This document shows, one piece after another, positions 32,293-43,137 of a DNA stretch of 64,000 bases. The notes beneath the pieces are model-generated. The model was not told where the DNA came from. It saw only the letters and a program-made list of their open reading frames with translations, and did no database searches. Source of the stretch: Gliomastix tumulicola (lineage: Eukaryota > Ascomycota > Sordariomycetes > Hypocreales > Bionectriaceae). Position 1 is the first letter of the stretch; each line of letters starts with the position of its first letter. Made by a program: the position numbers and the translations under genes. The stretch lies in contig BCHX01000001.1 of NCBI GenBank assembly GCA_001599755.1, forward strand, positions 5,642,001 to 5,706,000. Direction: 5' to 3'.

Positions 32293-33210
32293 TCATTTCT
32301 TCTTCTTTTCTTTCCCGCCCTTCTCGTCAGAGACCATCCCCGCCCTCACAAAGCCATCCCTCGCCGCCGCATTGATCACAGCAAACCGCCTCGGCCCCAG
32401 CTTCACCCCGCCATACCACCTCGTCACCACGACCATGGCATCCCACAGCTCCATAAGCTGCATGAGATGCAGCAGCCGCCCGCCCGCCGCCGTCTCCCCG
32501 TCGTCGTCGCAGTCCTGGTAGCTCACGCCGCCCCCGCCGGGCCCCTTGATCCGCCACGCCGTCATGTTGTGCGTCGCGGAGCGGATCCGACGGTCCGAGG
32601 CGAGGAGCTGCCGCACGTAGAGGCGGGCTTGGTCCGGCGACGACACGGGGGCGACGTGGGCGAGGAAGGTGGACTTGGTATCGATGATGGGCTGGGAGAG
32701 CGTCCACGGCGGCGCCGGCAGGGACGATAAATCCTCCGCCTCCGCCCCCCTCTCCTCGCGCTCCGCATGTCTCCTCCCTTCCTCACCATCATCGCCGTCG
32801 CCATCATCTTCTTCTTGAGCTTCCGCCTCCGCCTCCGCTTCCCTCACCTCCTCCAGCCTCCTCCCGAAATCCTCCACCGCGTCAAAGAGACAGACGACCC
32901 CCTCCTGGAACACAGACCCCAGCGCCGCCCGGAACAAGCCCAGGTCCCTAGCCCCGGCGCCCCGCCTCCCGCCCGAGCTGTGCTGCGTGCCCAGGACCTC
33001 GGGCGGCCTGCTCGCCGGGTACGCGTCCGGGAAGCGCAGCCGCAGGGAGGAGGCCTCGTCGCCGGGGAGTCTGAGGATGAAGGTGTTGTTGCTGTTGTTG
33101 CTGCTGTTGTTGGTGGCGGCTGGCTGCTCGCGGTCGTCGGCGGGGACGAGGGTGCCGTCGCCGTAGATGGAGTTGAGGGCTTCTACTTCGTCCTGTAGCT
33201 CTTCTGACAT
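32293..33210 (-). CDS. YIH1: Yih1/IMPACT family regulator of Gcn2
   Basis: A single exon of 305 aa. Yih1 competes with Gcn2 for binding to Gcn1 and so dampens eIF2-alpha phosphorylation under amino-acid starvation. The N-terminal RWD domain (about 1-120) starts with MSEELQDEVEALNSIYG and contains LRLRFPDAYPASRPPEV. An acidic linker follows (AEAEAEAQEEDDGDGDDGEE). The C-terminal IMPACT/UPF0029 domain (about 175-290) shows STFLAHVAPVSSPDQARLYV, DDDGETAAGGRLLHLM and VVVTRWYGGVKLGPRRFAVI, all hallmark blocks. The lysine tail (GGKEKKKK) is complete. An Asn/Ser tract near residue 34 is low complexity. It lies just downstream of VMA1 on the same strand. Confidence 0.93.
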   Translation of the reverse strand: MSEELQDEVEALNSIYGDGTLVPADDREQPAATNNSSNNSNNTFILRLPGDEASSLRLRFPDAYPASRPPEVLGTQHSSGGRRGAGARDLGLFRAALGSVFQEGVVCLFDAVEDFGRRLEEVREAEAEAEAQEEDDGDGDDGEEGRRHAEREERGAEAEDLSSLPAPPWTLSQPIIDTKSTFLAHVAPVSSPDQARLYVRQLLASDRRIRSATHNMTAWRIKGPGGGGVSYQDCDDDGETAAGGRLLHLMQLMELWDAMVVVTRWYGGVKLGPRRFAVINAAARDGFVRAGMVSDEKGGKEKKKK

Positions 33211-33574
33211 GGCTTCTGTGTGTTATGAGAACATGAGAAGGCAGGTATAGTACGTGTTATAAAGGTTGAGTGAGACGTTGGAGGTTGGATGGTGTGATAT
33301 GCGGTTGTAAATGTACAGTATTCGAACGGCTTGGGTGGAGCTTGATACTGTGGAGTTTATTCAAGTCCTTTGACGAAACCTCACATACATGCCCCCTCGT
33401 TGTCACATAAAGAAAGGCCTGATGCAAATAAAGCAATACTGAACTGATGCTATGATACTAGTTACCACAGGTCCTAGGTCTTCGATTTCATCTATTGAAC
33501 AAGTTTCCGCTGCAATACCTCGAGGCTGTGCTCATCTCATCTTCAACATGGGTTCCAGACAAAGGTATAAACAT
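33211..33574. other. Spacer between VMA1 3' end and YIH1 start
   Basis: These 364 bp should hold the VMA1 3' UTR and the YIH1 promoter. The sequence is AT-richer than the flanking genes, and no motif stands out. Confidence 0.5.
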
Positions 33575-35820
33575 TTACTCGTCCAGGACCGACGCAAACT
33601 TGTCCGTCATCGTCTGGTGGATAGTCTCATACTGTATATCATGTTAGCCGCGCTCTTACGTACTGCTGCGAAATGGACACGGTTTACGAACCTTCTTGCC
33701 GACGGCATCCTCACCCTCGCTGGGGAGCTCGAACTTCAGGCCTCGTAGTGAGGTCTGGATATCGCTGGTGGCCTCACGGACCTTGGCCCAGGTCTGGCCC
33801 TGAGCAATAGCCTTCTGCGCCTCGTCGTGGTAGCCGATCATGAGCTTCATCATCCACTCCGTCTTCCACATGGGGCAGAACTGGTCGTAGTCGGAGTAAC
33901 CGTTCTGCTGGAGGAAGTCCTCCTTGACGAGGGCGGCAATATCCAGGGTGATCTTGTCAGGGTCAGACAGGGCACTCTTTCCGACAAGCTGCACGACCTG
34001 ATCCAGCTCCTCGGAATCGGACAGCAGCTGCTTGACGCGCTCTCGGAGTCTGGGGAATTCGGGGTGCTCCTTCTCGTAAAACTTGTCCAGGATGTTGGTG
34101 TACTTGCTGTACGACAGACTGGTGTTGATGGAAGGGAAGTGCTTTCGCTGGGCGAGCTTCTTGTCAAGACCCCAGAACACCTGGACGATACCGAGAGTGG
34201 ACGAGGTGACGGGATCGGAGAAATCACCACCGGGAGGGCTGACGGCACCGACAATGCTCACACTGCCGTGACGCTCGGGAGAGCCGAGGGACTGGACGCG
34301 GCCAGCACGCTCGTAGAAGGAGGCGAGCTTGGCACTGAGGTAAGCGGGGAAACCCTGGTCGGCAGGCATCTCTCCGAGACGACCAGAAAGCTCACGAAGA
34401 GCCTCGGCCCATCGGGAGGTCGAGTCAGCCATCATGGCGACGTTGAGACCCTGGTCACGGAAGTACTCGGCGACAGTGATACCGGTGTAGATGGAGGCCT
34501 CACGGGCAGCGACGGGCATGTTGGAGGTGTTGGCGATGAGCGTCGTTCGCTTCATGATAGGCTCCTGTCGGCCGTCGACATCGATCGTGAGCTCGGGGAA
34601 ATCCTTCAAGACTTCAGCCATCTCGTTTCCTCGCTCACCGCAGCCGACGTAGACAATGACATCAGAGTTGGAGAACTTGGAGACGGACTGAGAAATGACA
34701 GTCTTTCCGCATCCGAAAGCGCCAGGGATAGCAACGGTACCACCCTGAACACCGGGGAAGAGGGCGTCGAGCACGCGCTGGCCGACAATGAAGGGCTCGT
34801 CCGCGGACAGCTTCTCGGTCGAGGGTCGGGGAACTCGCACGGGCCAGGACTGGAGCATGGGGTAGTCCGTCTTCTTGCCCTCGAACTCGACCTCGAGCAG
34901 GTTCTCGGCGACGGTGTACTCGCCCTTGGAGGCAATCTTGGTGATGACGCCGCGGGCGCGGGGAGGGAAGAGGATGCGGTGCGTCGAGACGAAGGAGTTC
35001 TCGAAGACTGTGCCCCAAACATCGCCGCCGGAGATGTGATCGCCAACCTTCAGCGTAGGGGTGAACTCCCACTTCTTCTTGCGGTCAATGGCAGGGACGG
35101 AGATACCGCGAGGGATGTAGATCGAGCCGGCGATCTTGGAGATGTCCTGCAGGGGTCGCTGGATGCCGTCGTAGATACCGTTGAGGAGACCGGGTCCGAG
35201 CTCGACGGAGAGAGGCTTTCCAGTTCGGGCGACGGGGTCACCGACCTTGACACCGGCTGTGTACAGTTAGTGTTGTCCGATCTATGGACATGTATAGGTT
35301 TGTTGGTAGGCTGAGGGTAAGGTCGCACCGGTCTCTTCGTAAACCTGGATGGTTGCTTGATCGGCGTTGATTCGAATGACCTCACCCATGAGGTTGTCGT
35401 GTCCGACTTTGACCTGTACCGAGCTGTTAGCGTCGAGGAACAACAGCTTCTGCCCGCTAGCTGCCTACATACCAGCTCGTACATGGCAACACCAATCATG
35501 TCTTCGGCAACGACGACAGGACTATGCGTATCGGATTAGCTTCGCTCCAATCTCGGCATCATTAAAGACTCGATTGTAGCTCACCCCAGGACGGAGTAGA
35601 TCTTGCCTGCACGGTTGAGGTCAGCAATTTTCCCCATCATCGTCGAGTGGTAGAGGAGAGGGAGGGGAAGCCGCATCACGCACCATATCCAATGGCGTCG
35701 CTATCGCCGCCGGCGCCATTCTAGAGATTCGACAGTCAGCGCGCGGCCAGACCCCAAAAGCAGCGGGGCGAGCCTGTCTCGGGGCTCGCGGGTTTTTCGC
35801 CCTCGTACCTGGGGAGCCAT
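33575..35820 (-). CDS. VMA1: V-type proton ATPase catalytic subunit A
   Basis: Seven exons on the minus strand: 35820-35809, 35720-35684, 35606-35585, 35521-35473, 35413-35329, 35256-33692 and 33631-33575, giving 608 aa. Subunit A hydrolyses ATP in the V1 sector that acidifies vacuole, Golgi and endosomes. The spliced start reads MAPQNGAGGDSDAIGYGKIY; then come VVAEDMIGVAMYELVKVGHD and the P-loop GAFGCGKT (about 247-254). The C-terminus is YETIHQTMTDKFASVLDE. The P-loop is uninterrupted, so this allele lacks the VMA1 intein known from yeasts. Five of six introns fall within the first 69 codons, and the first exon is 12 nt. The frame is open for 165 codons upstream of this ATG (see findings). 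Confidence 0.96.
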
Positions 35821-36726
35821 TCTGTGGGATGAGTGAGAGAGTTCGGTATCGTAGTCGGAGGAGTCGGTCGAGGATGTAGCACTCTGCGAGGACGGCGAGG
35901 CTGACCGTGGGCGTCGGGGTGGATTAGGAGGAAGTGGTGATGAGGGCGGTGATGTCGGTGGAGAGTTTGGCAGAGGCAGCGTCCAAGCTACCTGGACCTC
36001 TAAAGGCTCTACTGGAGCTGCACGGCTTCTGGTTGGCCTCGGCGCCGCGGGTGGAGACGTCGATGATGTAGCGGCGACTTGCCGCTGCGCACTGTCGCTG
36101 TGGCCGTTGCGTGTATGGATACTTGGGGCCCCTGCGCCTGCTGGGGCTCCGGGCTCTGTGCTGCCTGCTGTGCTGCCTGCTGTGCTGACGCTGTCGGAGC
36201 GGCTACGACTGCCACTGCTGTCGCTGTTGTTGCTGTAGCTGCCGTCTCCCCCAGCTCGAATCAGATCCAGCAGTGAAGGCCGCGCCTTGAGTGTAGGGCG
36301 GATTCCGAGGTGCATAAAGGGAGCCGGGGAGCTGGGGAATTGGGAGCTGGTAGTGGGATGGAAGGCGGGTGTCCGGTGTGTTTGTTGTGGAGGTCAGATG
36401 CTTCGTTGCAGGTCGCCAGCGATTGGACTGAGGCGTGCAGATTGAGTGAGATGCGCCGAGGGCCCACTCCAGATGCGACCCAGCATGAGGCCTTCTTCAC
36501 GATGCACCTCATCGACGGCAGATCAGGTGATATCCAATTCGAACCTTCGCCTAATATCTTATACTTCTGGTATATCTCCCAGTTATACACGCGGTCGCCC
36601 GCCTGGGGTTCCCTACATTACATACAGTACTAGTACATAGTCCACATCCAATACTCCAAGTCCCAGATAGTCTTACAACCCAATCCCATGGACCAAAAGA
36701 CAGGGCTTGCCAAGCAGAACCCTCGC
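35821..36726. other. VMA1 leader/promoter and PET127 3' flank
   Basis: These 906 bp contain an open minus-strand frame (36315-35821) that runs in phase into the VMA1 start codon. It encodes a Ser/Pro/Ala-rich, domain-free stretch. I treat it as leader sequence by default. A short CTGTGCTGC repeat lies near 36160-36190. Confidence 0.5.
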
Positions 36727-39700
36727 TCAATGTCTGGTTTCTCCCTTTGTGGCTTCCCCTTCATTAGATTCTCCTCCCGCCTTGTCGAATATGTTCCCTG
36801 TCAGGCCAGAGTTCCGCACCTCGGGCGGAAGTGTGTCCTTCCCCCAAACCACCTGAACAGGCTTGTCTGCCAGTACCTGCTCCAGCTGCATTCGGTACCG
36901 CGCACCCTCCTCTGACATTTTTGAGACCATTTTGAGGAAATAGTCGGTGTCTCTGATCTCATCTTTGTTCCGCCCCGCTTCGACATGGAGTCCCTTGCGA
37001 CGTCCGAGGATCTGTTCACGGATCCTCCACGCTTCAGAATTTGGCAGCTCCGTCACGGTGTACTCGACTTTCCACTTCGGCGGGTTCTCCCCCATGTCGT
37101 CAGGGCCCACGGTGACACGCGGGACAACCTTGTTGTTGACGTGGTTCTGTACCGTCACGTACATTCCCAGGATCTCCTTAGATGGGCGTTGTGTTGTGGG
37201 TTCTTTCGCTGCTGCCTCACTCGTTGCCTCCTCTGTCGCTGCGCTCGTCACATCCTCCTCGGCCTTGGCCTCTGGGGTCGTTTCGGTCTCTGAGACTACC
37301 TCAGTCTCGGCCGTCTCGGTGGCTGTGGTGTTTGCGACCTTGGCTCGCGCCGCCACCCTCGCGATGAGCGCACGCAATCTGGATCCTTCTCGGTCTCCCA
37401 TGCCCTCAGTCACCTGCGCAATCAGTTTCCTGAGAGCATCTTCTTTCTCTTGGTGTGGTGAGGAGGACGTTGTTGCAATGTCAGAGCCCTCGTCGTTAGC
37501 TCCGTTTTCCTGTTCTGTCCCGATTTCGGCGTGATCGGGGTGTGCTGACGTCTTGACTTCTTCTACTTGTGGACTCGATGACTTCTGAGAGGCGTCATCT
37601 AGTTCATGGGCCAAGTCGGAATCAGCAGGCCGCTGAGCCGAGTCATCATACCCGGGGACAGATGACTCGTGAAGCAATGGCCTGTCCGCTCTGTCCACCT
37701 CCCCATCCGCCTCCTCCACGGCTTCCTTGACCAGCTCTTCAGAAGCGGCGTCTGAAGGAAAGTCGAGTTCGTTCTCCCCGGTTCGGTCAGGATCGGACGC
37801 GGACGCTTCATTTAGCTCCCTCATGCCTGGGGACGCCGCCGTGAGGTTTTCGATGTCGCGCATTAACGCATCGAGCTCTTCGTCACTGCTCGGATCTAAT
37901 ACGTCCTGGAATGCTTGCCTGACCGACTGCAGCCCCAAAGACTCGAGCTCAATGATCTCCTCAATCTTGTTCACCATCTGCCCCCAAGCCTCCTCGCTTC
38001 CCGCTTCGTCCTTCTCATCTCCCTCTGTCGATTCGTCGGCGCCTCTAGGTGCCTCACCCGTGCTGCGCTTGCCTTCGGCCAATTTCTGCGATGCAGAAGC
38101 TGCTTCGCGCAACTGGCCCTGGATGCTGTTTCCCATTGCCTCCGCCTTTCGCCGAGTCTCTTCGTTCGATTGCTTTATCTCTTCCTCGGTGACAGGTTCC
38201 ACGAAGAAGTAGGTCAGGGGAATGGTCGTCGGTCGGGTCTCGACGAGAAGCCGGAGACTTTGGCCAGGGAACCGCTTGGCGGCACGATCCATGAGGTCGT
38301 TGAGAAGAGCTAAGCTCGCCTTGAATTCTTGGTCCCCGACCCATCGAGAGTTCGATCCGTGGATTGCGGCGTCCATCTCCTCTAGGCTCACATATTGGAA
38401 GCCGAAAATCCTTTGAGTGTTGTGAAAAGCCACAAAGATACCATCCATGCGGCCCATCCGTACCTGAAGCGAGTACTTGAGAAATGCTGCCCTGACCATG
38501 TCGTGATATTCTCGCTCAAACGAGTTCCACTGCCCGAAGCGTTTGCGGATCTCATAGCCAGTGCTTTTGGCATGATCCATATCCATTCGGATCGAAACCA
38601 CGGCCCTAGTCTTTAGATCAAAGGTTCCAGTCCCTGGTAGTCGAGGATCATAAGCATCTTGTTGGGACCGCATCATGAAGTCACCCAGAGTAGTGTAGTG
38701 GTACACCTCATCTGCGTTCTTCTCCTCATCGGAGAGCAAATGTGACCTCGTTCGCCTGTACTTTTCAAAGTCCTCCTTTGGCAATGTGAGGAGCTTCTCC
38801 ATAGACTTGCCCATCATGCTGAGCACTGTCTCCCTGTCATACTCTTTGTCTGAATCGAAGGAGTATACGCCGTCTCGGAAAATAGCATACGAAGAAGCAG
38901 GCCCCCTTTGGTACTTGACGAAGTTGGTTGAGAGTGGTGTTATGGACTGTGAGAGATTCTCAAAAGAGAGCGGCCTCCAACTAGACAAAAGGAAGTGGAA
39001 ATGGGATAGCATAGATGTCATGCTAGATGTTGATCCGCAGTACTTCTTCCCGTGGGCGATAGTCGTACGCCTTAGCTTCGTATCTGCTGACGAGCTCACG
39101 AACCCCTTGAGCGCGTTCCAGTCGAATTGGTCGACCGGCATAATCGAGGCAAGATATGGGTCAAAGTTGTAGACGCCAGTCCGGGGGTCAGACAAGTGGT
39201 AGACACCCGGATTGAACAGGACTCTATCAAGACCGTATGAAAGCTTGGCATTCTCAGGATTCTCTTGTTCCACCGCCTGAAGGCTGAGTTTATCGGGCAA
39301 TATTGACTCAACGCCCAAGTCGGCTTTCGTTGCCCTTTTCCTTCGCGATCTCTTCCTCGTTGTCGAATGCGTACGCTCCGTCGCCTTCGCTCCCGCCTTC
39401 GCATTCACAGGCTTCTCGACCCCCTTGGTCGACTTCGCAGCCGCTTTTGCTGCCTTCCGCGTGGCCTTGTCCTCGTTGATGTCCGCTTCTGGTGGCTTCG
39501 AGGATCTCTCGAATTGGTCGGGGGAGAAATATGTTCCTGGTATCGGTTCTGGGAATGAAAGCGTTGTGGAGGTCAGGGTTGTCGGGTCCAATTGGTCTCT
39601 GGTGGAGGGTCGTGCTGGCTTCGAATCTGACGCCTTTCGGAGAGCTGCGGCCAGCGAGGAGCCCCTTTTACTGAATATGCCCTTCTTTCCTTCGCTAGAG

Positions 39701-39846
39701 CCGCTGTTCCATCTCGTCGGCTTTGCGAAGGAAGCCAGCGCAGTCGGTGCATGGCGAGGTCGACAATGCGACAGACTCCCCGCGTGTAGTCTGCCTGGTC
39801 CGGCAGATGTTGCCAGCCGGGCCGAGCATAGCCTATGACGAAGCAT
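36727..39846 (-). CDS. PET127: Mitochondrial RNA-processing protein Pet127
   Basis: A single exon of 1039 aa from ATG 39846 (a GTG one codon earlier is not used). Pet127 is a mitochondrial membrane-associated protein needed for 5' processing and stability of mitochondrial transcripts in yeast; the family has a nuclease-like fold. The N-terminus is Arg/Ser/Ala-rich, with no acids in the first 50 residues, a plausible targeting sequence. A Lys/Arg-rich linker (TTRKRSRRKRATKADLG) precedes the conserved region at about 190-600. Recognisable blocks are RVLFNPGVYHLSDPRTGVYN, FKASLALLNDLMDR and RLLVETRPTTIPLTYFFVEP. The C-terminal 400 residues are acidic low complexity plus a conserved end with VQNHVNNKVVPRVTVG. 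It is longer than yeast Pet127 (800 aa). It diverges from the HID1 gene across 513 bp. Confidence 0.88.
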   Translation of the reverse strand: MLRHRLCSARLATSAGPGRLHAGSLSHCRPRHAPTALASFAKPTRWNSGSSEGKKGIFSKRGSSLAAALRKASDSKPARPSTRDQLDPTTLTSTTLSFPEPIPGTYFSPDQFERSSKPPEADINEDKATRKAAKAAAKSTKGVEKPVNAKAGAKATERTHSTTRKRSRRKRATKADLGVESILPDKLSLQAVEQENPENAKLSYGLDRVLFNPGVYHLSDPRTGVYNFDPYLASIMPVDQFDWNALKGFVSSSADTKLRRTTIAHGKKYCGSTSSMTSMLSHFHFLLSSWRPLSFENLSQSITPLSTNFVKYQRGPASSYAIFRDGVYSFDSDKEYDRETVLSMMGKSMEKLLTLPKEDFEKYRRTRSHLLSDEEKNADEVYHYTTLGDFMMRSQQDAYDPRLPGTGTFDLKTRAVVSIRMDMDHAKSTGYEIRKRFGQWNSFEREYHDMVRAAFLKYSLQVRMGRMDGIFVAFHNTQRIFGFQYVSLEEMDAAIHGSNSRWVGDQEFKASLALLNDLMDRAAKRFPGQSLRLLVETRPTTIPLTYFFVEPVTEEEIKQSNEETRRKAEAMGNSIQGQLREAASASQKLAEGKRSTGEAPRGADESTEGDEKDEAGSEEAWGQMVNKIEEIIELESLGLQSVRQAFQDVLDPSSDEELDALMRDIENLTAASPGMRELNEASASDPDRTGENELDFPSDAASEELVKEAVEEADGEVDRADRPLLHESSVPGYDDSAQRPADSDLAHELDDASQKSSSPQVEEVKTSAHPDHAEIGTEQENGANDEGSDIATTSSSPHQEKEDALRKLIAQVTEGMGDREGSRLRALIARVAARAKVANTTATETAETEVVSETETTPEAKAEEDVTSAATEEATSEAAAKEPTTQRPSKEILGMYVTVQNHVNNKVVPRVTVGPDDMGENPPKWKVEYTVTELPNSEAWRIREQILGRRKGLHVEAGRNKDEIRDTDYFLKMVSKMSEEGARYRMQLEQVLADKPVQVVWGKDTLPPEVRNSGLTGNIFDKAGGESNEGEATKGETRH

Positions 39847-40359
39847 CACAAGGTCGTAGCAACCCTAGGCCCATACCGCTGAAGCTCGTAAAGACACGCT
39901 GCTGTAGACTCTCGTAGGTGGTGATCAAAAGTGTTGAATGTCACAAATGATGCGCGTGTCGCGTCGGATGTTCACGCCCAGTAAAAAAAAATCCCCAAGA
40001 ACGAAGACTTCGAATGGAGGAAGTTTATCGATAAGGAAATTGGCAGGACTAAGTGGGGGCGATGAAGCACATGTACCCTGCGCCTGCCAAGTCTGACCAG
40101 CCAGCTTGCGCCTTCCCTCTAGATCTCAACAAGCCCAGGCATTCGAACTGCCAACATTGCGAACACTCTCCATCATCTTCCGAAGCCCTCGCACGACAGA
40201 CCTACAACTCCGTTCATCTGCAGCAGCTCCTCGTGTTCAGCGTCTCCTCCGCATCCCACTCTATGCACTTCTCCTGCGAAGGCGATCCGATACCATTGTG
40301 GCCTTCCTGCTCGGCTTCGACACTCGTTCGACGTCGAGTCGAGACACCCGCCTACAGCG
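39847..40359. promoter_or_regulatory. Divergent PET127-HID1 promoter region
   Basis: The start codons are 513 bp apart and face away from each other. An A-run at 39983-39991 is the only notable stretch. No gene is supported here. Confidence 0.55.
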
Positions 40360-43137
40360 ATGGGAGCTAGCGACTCGAAGCTAGTCTTCAAGCAAGGTAT
40401 ATTTCGATTATCGGAAGAGCGGCATATTCCCGCGGACGATTCATATTGGACTTCGGTTCGTTACCATCGACGGGCTAGCTGGATCAGAGAGCTTGTGCTA
40501 ACTTCAATCCACCAGTTCTGGAACCTCCCTGAGTCTGCGGAAGATGTCTTCAGTCTCTTCTCCCCGGCCGATATACGGCGTACGAGAGACAAGGCTCTGG
40601 AAAATCTCGAGACACTCATACTAGCGCTCACGTCGCGACTGTTATATCTTCGACATCACCCTTCCTTCCCAGATCCCGAGCTCGCTCCAGAGAAGGATGC
40701 CCTCAATTGCATCAGGGTCCTCACGCGCATCCTCCCATACTTGTACGAGAAGGAAAGCCTAGCCAGCTGGGAAGAGAAGTTCTTCTGGGCCACCCGGAGA
40801 AAGAGAACTCGCAAGGCTGTCATATCGAATGAGATCCTATTCGATGGGGCCGAGCAGGACAAGGTCGAATCCCCGACAGGCAATCATCGGAGCTTTGAAG
40901 AGGCCAAGCCTCTCGCGGAGGAGCTAATTGACACACTCGTGGATCTCCTCTTCTTCGCAAACCTCACCATCCCCACGCAGCAGACTGCGCAGTCTAAGGT
41001 TTCCTACGCCATCTGGCAGAGCGGAGTAGGCTGCAACACAACTCTTCCGACCACAAAGGAGTACGAGAGCAGTCGGTCTGAGATTCTCAGGTTGCTCCTG
41101 ACATTGGCTGGCCAGAGCATGTTCATGGCACCAGCTGTCCTTCCGCAACGAGGCGTCCGCACACTAACGCATCTATGCTCGTGCCCGGATAAGCAACTCG
41201 TCCTGTCCGTCCTCTGTTCGCTGCTCAACACTGTAAGTCCCAATCGGCCATCAGATACCAGTGACACATACTGACATCGGATTTAGTCCCTGAAATATAA
41301 CCCAGCAACCTGGCGGGTACCGTACAACACCTTGGTGTTCAAAGATACCAAGCAAATCCTGACCACCTACTGTCTCCAATTCCTCCTAACGCTGCTTGTC
41401 TATCCTATCCCAGAGAATCCATCCATTACAACCTCGAAGAACTTCTACCGCCACTTCCTCGGCCGAATTCACCGCCCACAGGACTTTCAATTCATCGTCG
41501 ATGGAATGCTACGGATTCTGAACCAACCTCTGCAGGAAAGGTCCTCATACTTGCCAGGAACGCAGAGTTCTGGGACCTTCGTGCCCGAGACCATTATGCT
41601 CTTCTGGGAGATGATTCAGTGCAATAGGAGGTTCCGATCATTCATCATTGACACAGGCCGAGTCCATGACTTTGTCGTCCTCGCCCTATTTTACGCCCTC
41701 GAATACAAGGTCGAGCCATCCAAGCAAGGAATCGTTCGAATGTGTGCATTCCTATTACAGACGCTTAGCGTTGAGGCGACATTTGGCGCGAGCTTGAACA
41801 AGTCATTTGAGGGGCAGCAGAGTCTACCTCCTTCCATCCGGATCAACACATTCAAGGGCTCATACGCGGATTACCTAGTACAATCCATCTACAACCTGAT
41901 AACCAAGAGTCAGGGAAAGCTATCAGCGATTTATCCGGCACTGCTGGCTGTGATCAACAATGTCGCACCACACATTGAGAATCTCAGTGGGATCAGCAGC
42001 TCTCGCCTCCTGCAGCTTCTAGCCTCCATGGCCTCACCTTCATTCCTCCTTGCCAACGAAACGAATCACAACCTCCTCCATTCGCTTCTTGAATCTATCA
42101 ACTCCATCGTTGAAAACAAATATCGCCGGAATCCGGAGCTGATACTAGCGATTGTGAAAAACAAGAAGCACATCGAATCACTTCGCACGTTCACACTTGA
42201 GAGTGGGCAGGAGGAGGTGGAAAGGATACGAAGGATGAAGAAGGACCAGGGCGGGCAAGTCGATCCTTTCGAGACTGCGTCTGTTCGGAGCTCACTTGAA
42301 AGCATCAGAAGCCCAACAGCCGCGTCTTCTCGAACACAACCCTTGCAAGGCGTTCCAGAAGATGGGACATTTGCGATTGGTGACGACGACGACGACGATG
42401 AAGACGATGATGACAGTGCCGAGGGATATGCTCCGACGCCCAGTAAGTCCACGGCGAGTGAGACTATATCGGAGGAGTCATCGGCAGCTGTTGAGGACGC
42501 TGTGCCGGTTCAGCTGAAGGGCATGTCAGAGAAGGCGCGGGGGAAGATGCCAGCAGGAATGAGGTCGTTTTCGCGGCAGAACAGCACTACCAGCCTAGGG
42601 GCACACTCTGTGGCAAGTCAGTCTCATGGTGGTGGTCAATTTGAGCCCTCGGCTCATTGGATCGATAGCTGGTTGCCAGAGCTCCCGCTGCACACAATCC
42701 TCACTGTGATCCAGCAGATTCCGGCGATTCTCCCGAGCCAGGCGTTATCACAGGACCCCGTGTCGCCAGATACTCTGCGTCGCATCCAGCAGTCGGAGCT
42801 CATCGGCGTGGAACCGTCGACGGTACGCGTTCACTCGTTCGAGTGGTCTCCGCTCGCCTTGGGATGGTACGAGTCGCTTCTCTGGGGCGTGGTATTTGCA
42901 AGTGAGATGCAAATTGCAAAGGGCAATATGGGCGTGTGGGCTGGCTCGTCCATCAAGCTGTTCCGCGTTCAAGAGACGAGCCCTGCGGGACCTACGTTGA
43001 CGTCTCCGCGGGGAGCTGTGGACGCAGTGGGAAGTAATATCGTCTCTAGGATTGGGCAGATCAATCTTCGGGGCGGGCAGACGCAAGGCCAAGGCGGCAG
43101 CAGCAGTACACCAACGACGGAGAGAAGTGTAACATGA
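40360..43137 (+). CDS. HID1/Ftp105 family trafficking protein
   Basis: Three exons (40360-40455, 40516-41232, 41287-43137) encode 887 aa. HID1 proteins are N-myristoylated peripheral Golgi proteins; fission yeast Ftp105 anchors the deubiquitinase Ubp5 at the Golgi. The N-terminus MGASDSK has the Gly2 and Ser/Lys pattern of a myristoylation site. Family blocks include SYWTSFWNLPESAEDVFSLF, ADIRRTRDKALENLETLI and TSLKYNPATWRVPYNTLVFK across the second splice. An acidic tract of mostly Asp lies near residue 637, followed by a Ser-rich linker. The C-terminal block WIDSWLPELPLHTILTVIQQ with FEWSPLALGWYESLLWGVVF is well conserved. Assignment to HID1 rather than dymeclin rests on the N-terminus. Confidence 0.88.

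Noticed and set aside
33827..35314. A 495-codon plus-strand open frame opposite VMA1
   Set aside because: It is the antisense shadow of a highly biased coding exon; composition (Glu/Leu/Val/Gly-rich) and lack of domain support this.
35701..36315. The full minus-strand frame read as a separate gene upstream of VMA1
   Set aside because: It runs into VMA1 exon 1 in phase and then through intron 1; it is better explained as leader or N-terminal extension than as an independent gene.
36530..36560. GGTTCGAATT on the minus strand resembling a B box
   Set aside because: The flanking bases cannot form a T stem and no A box is present.
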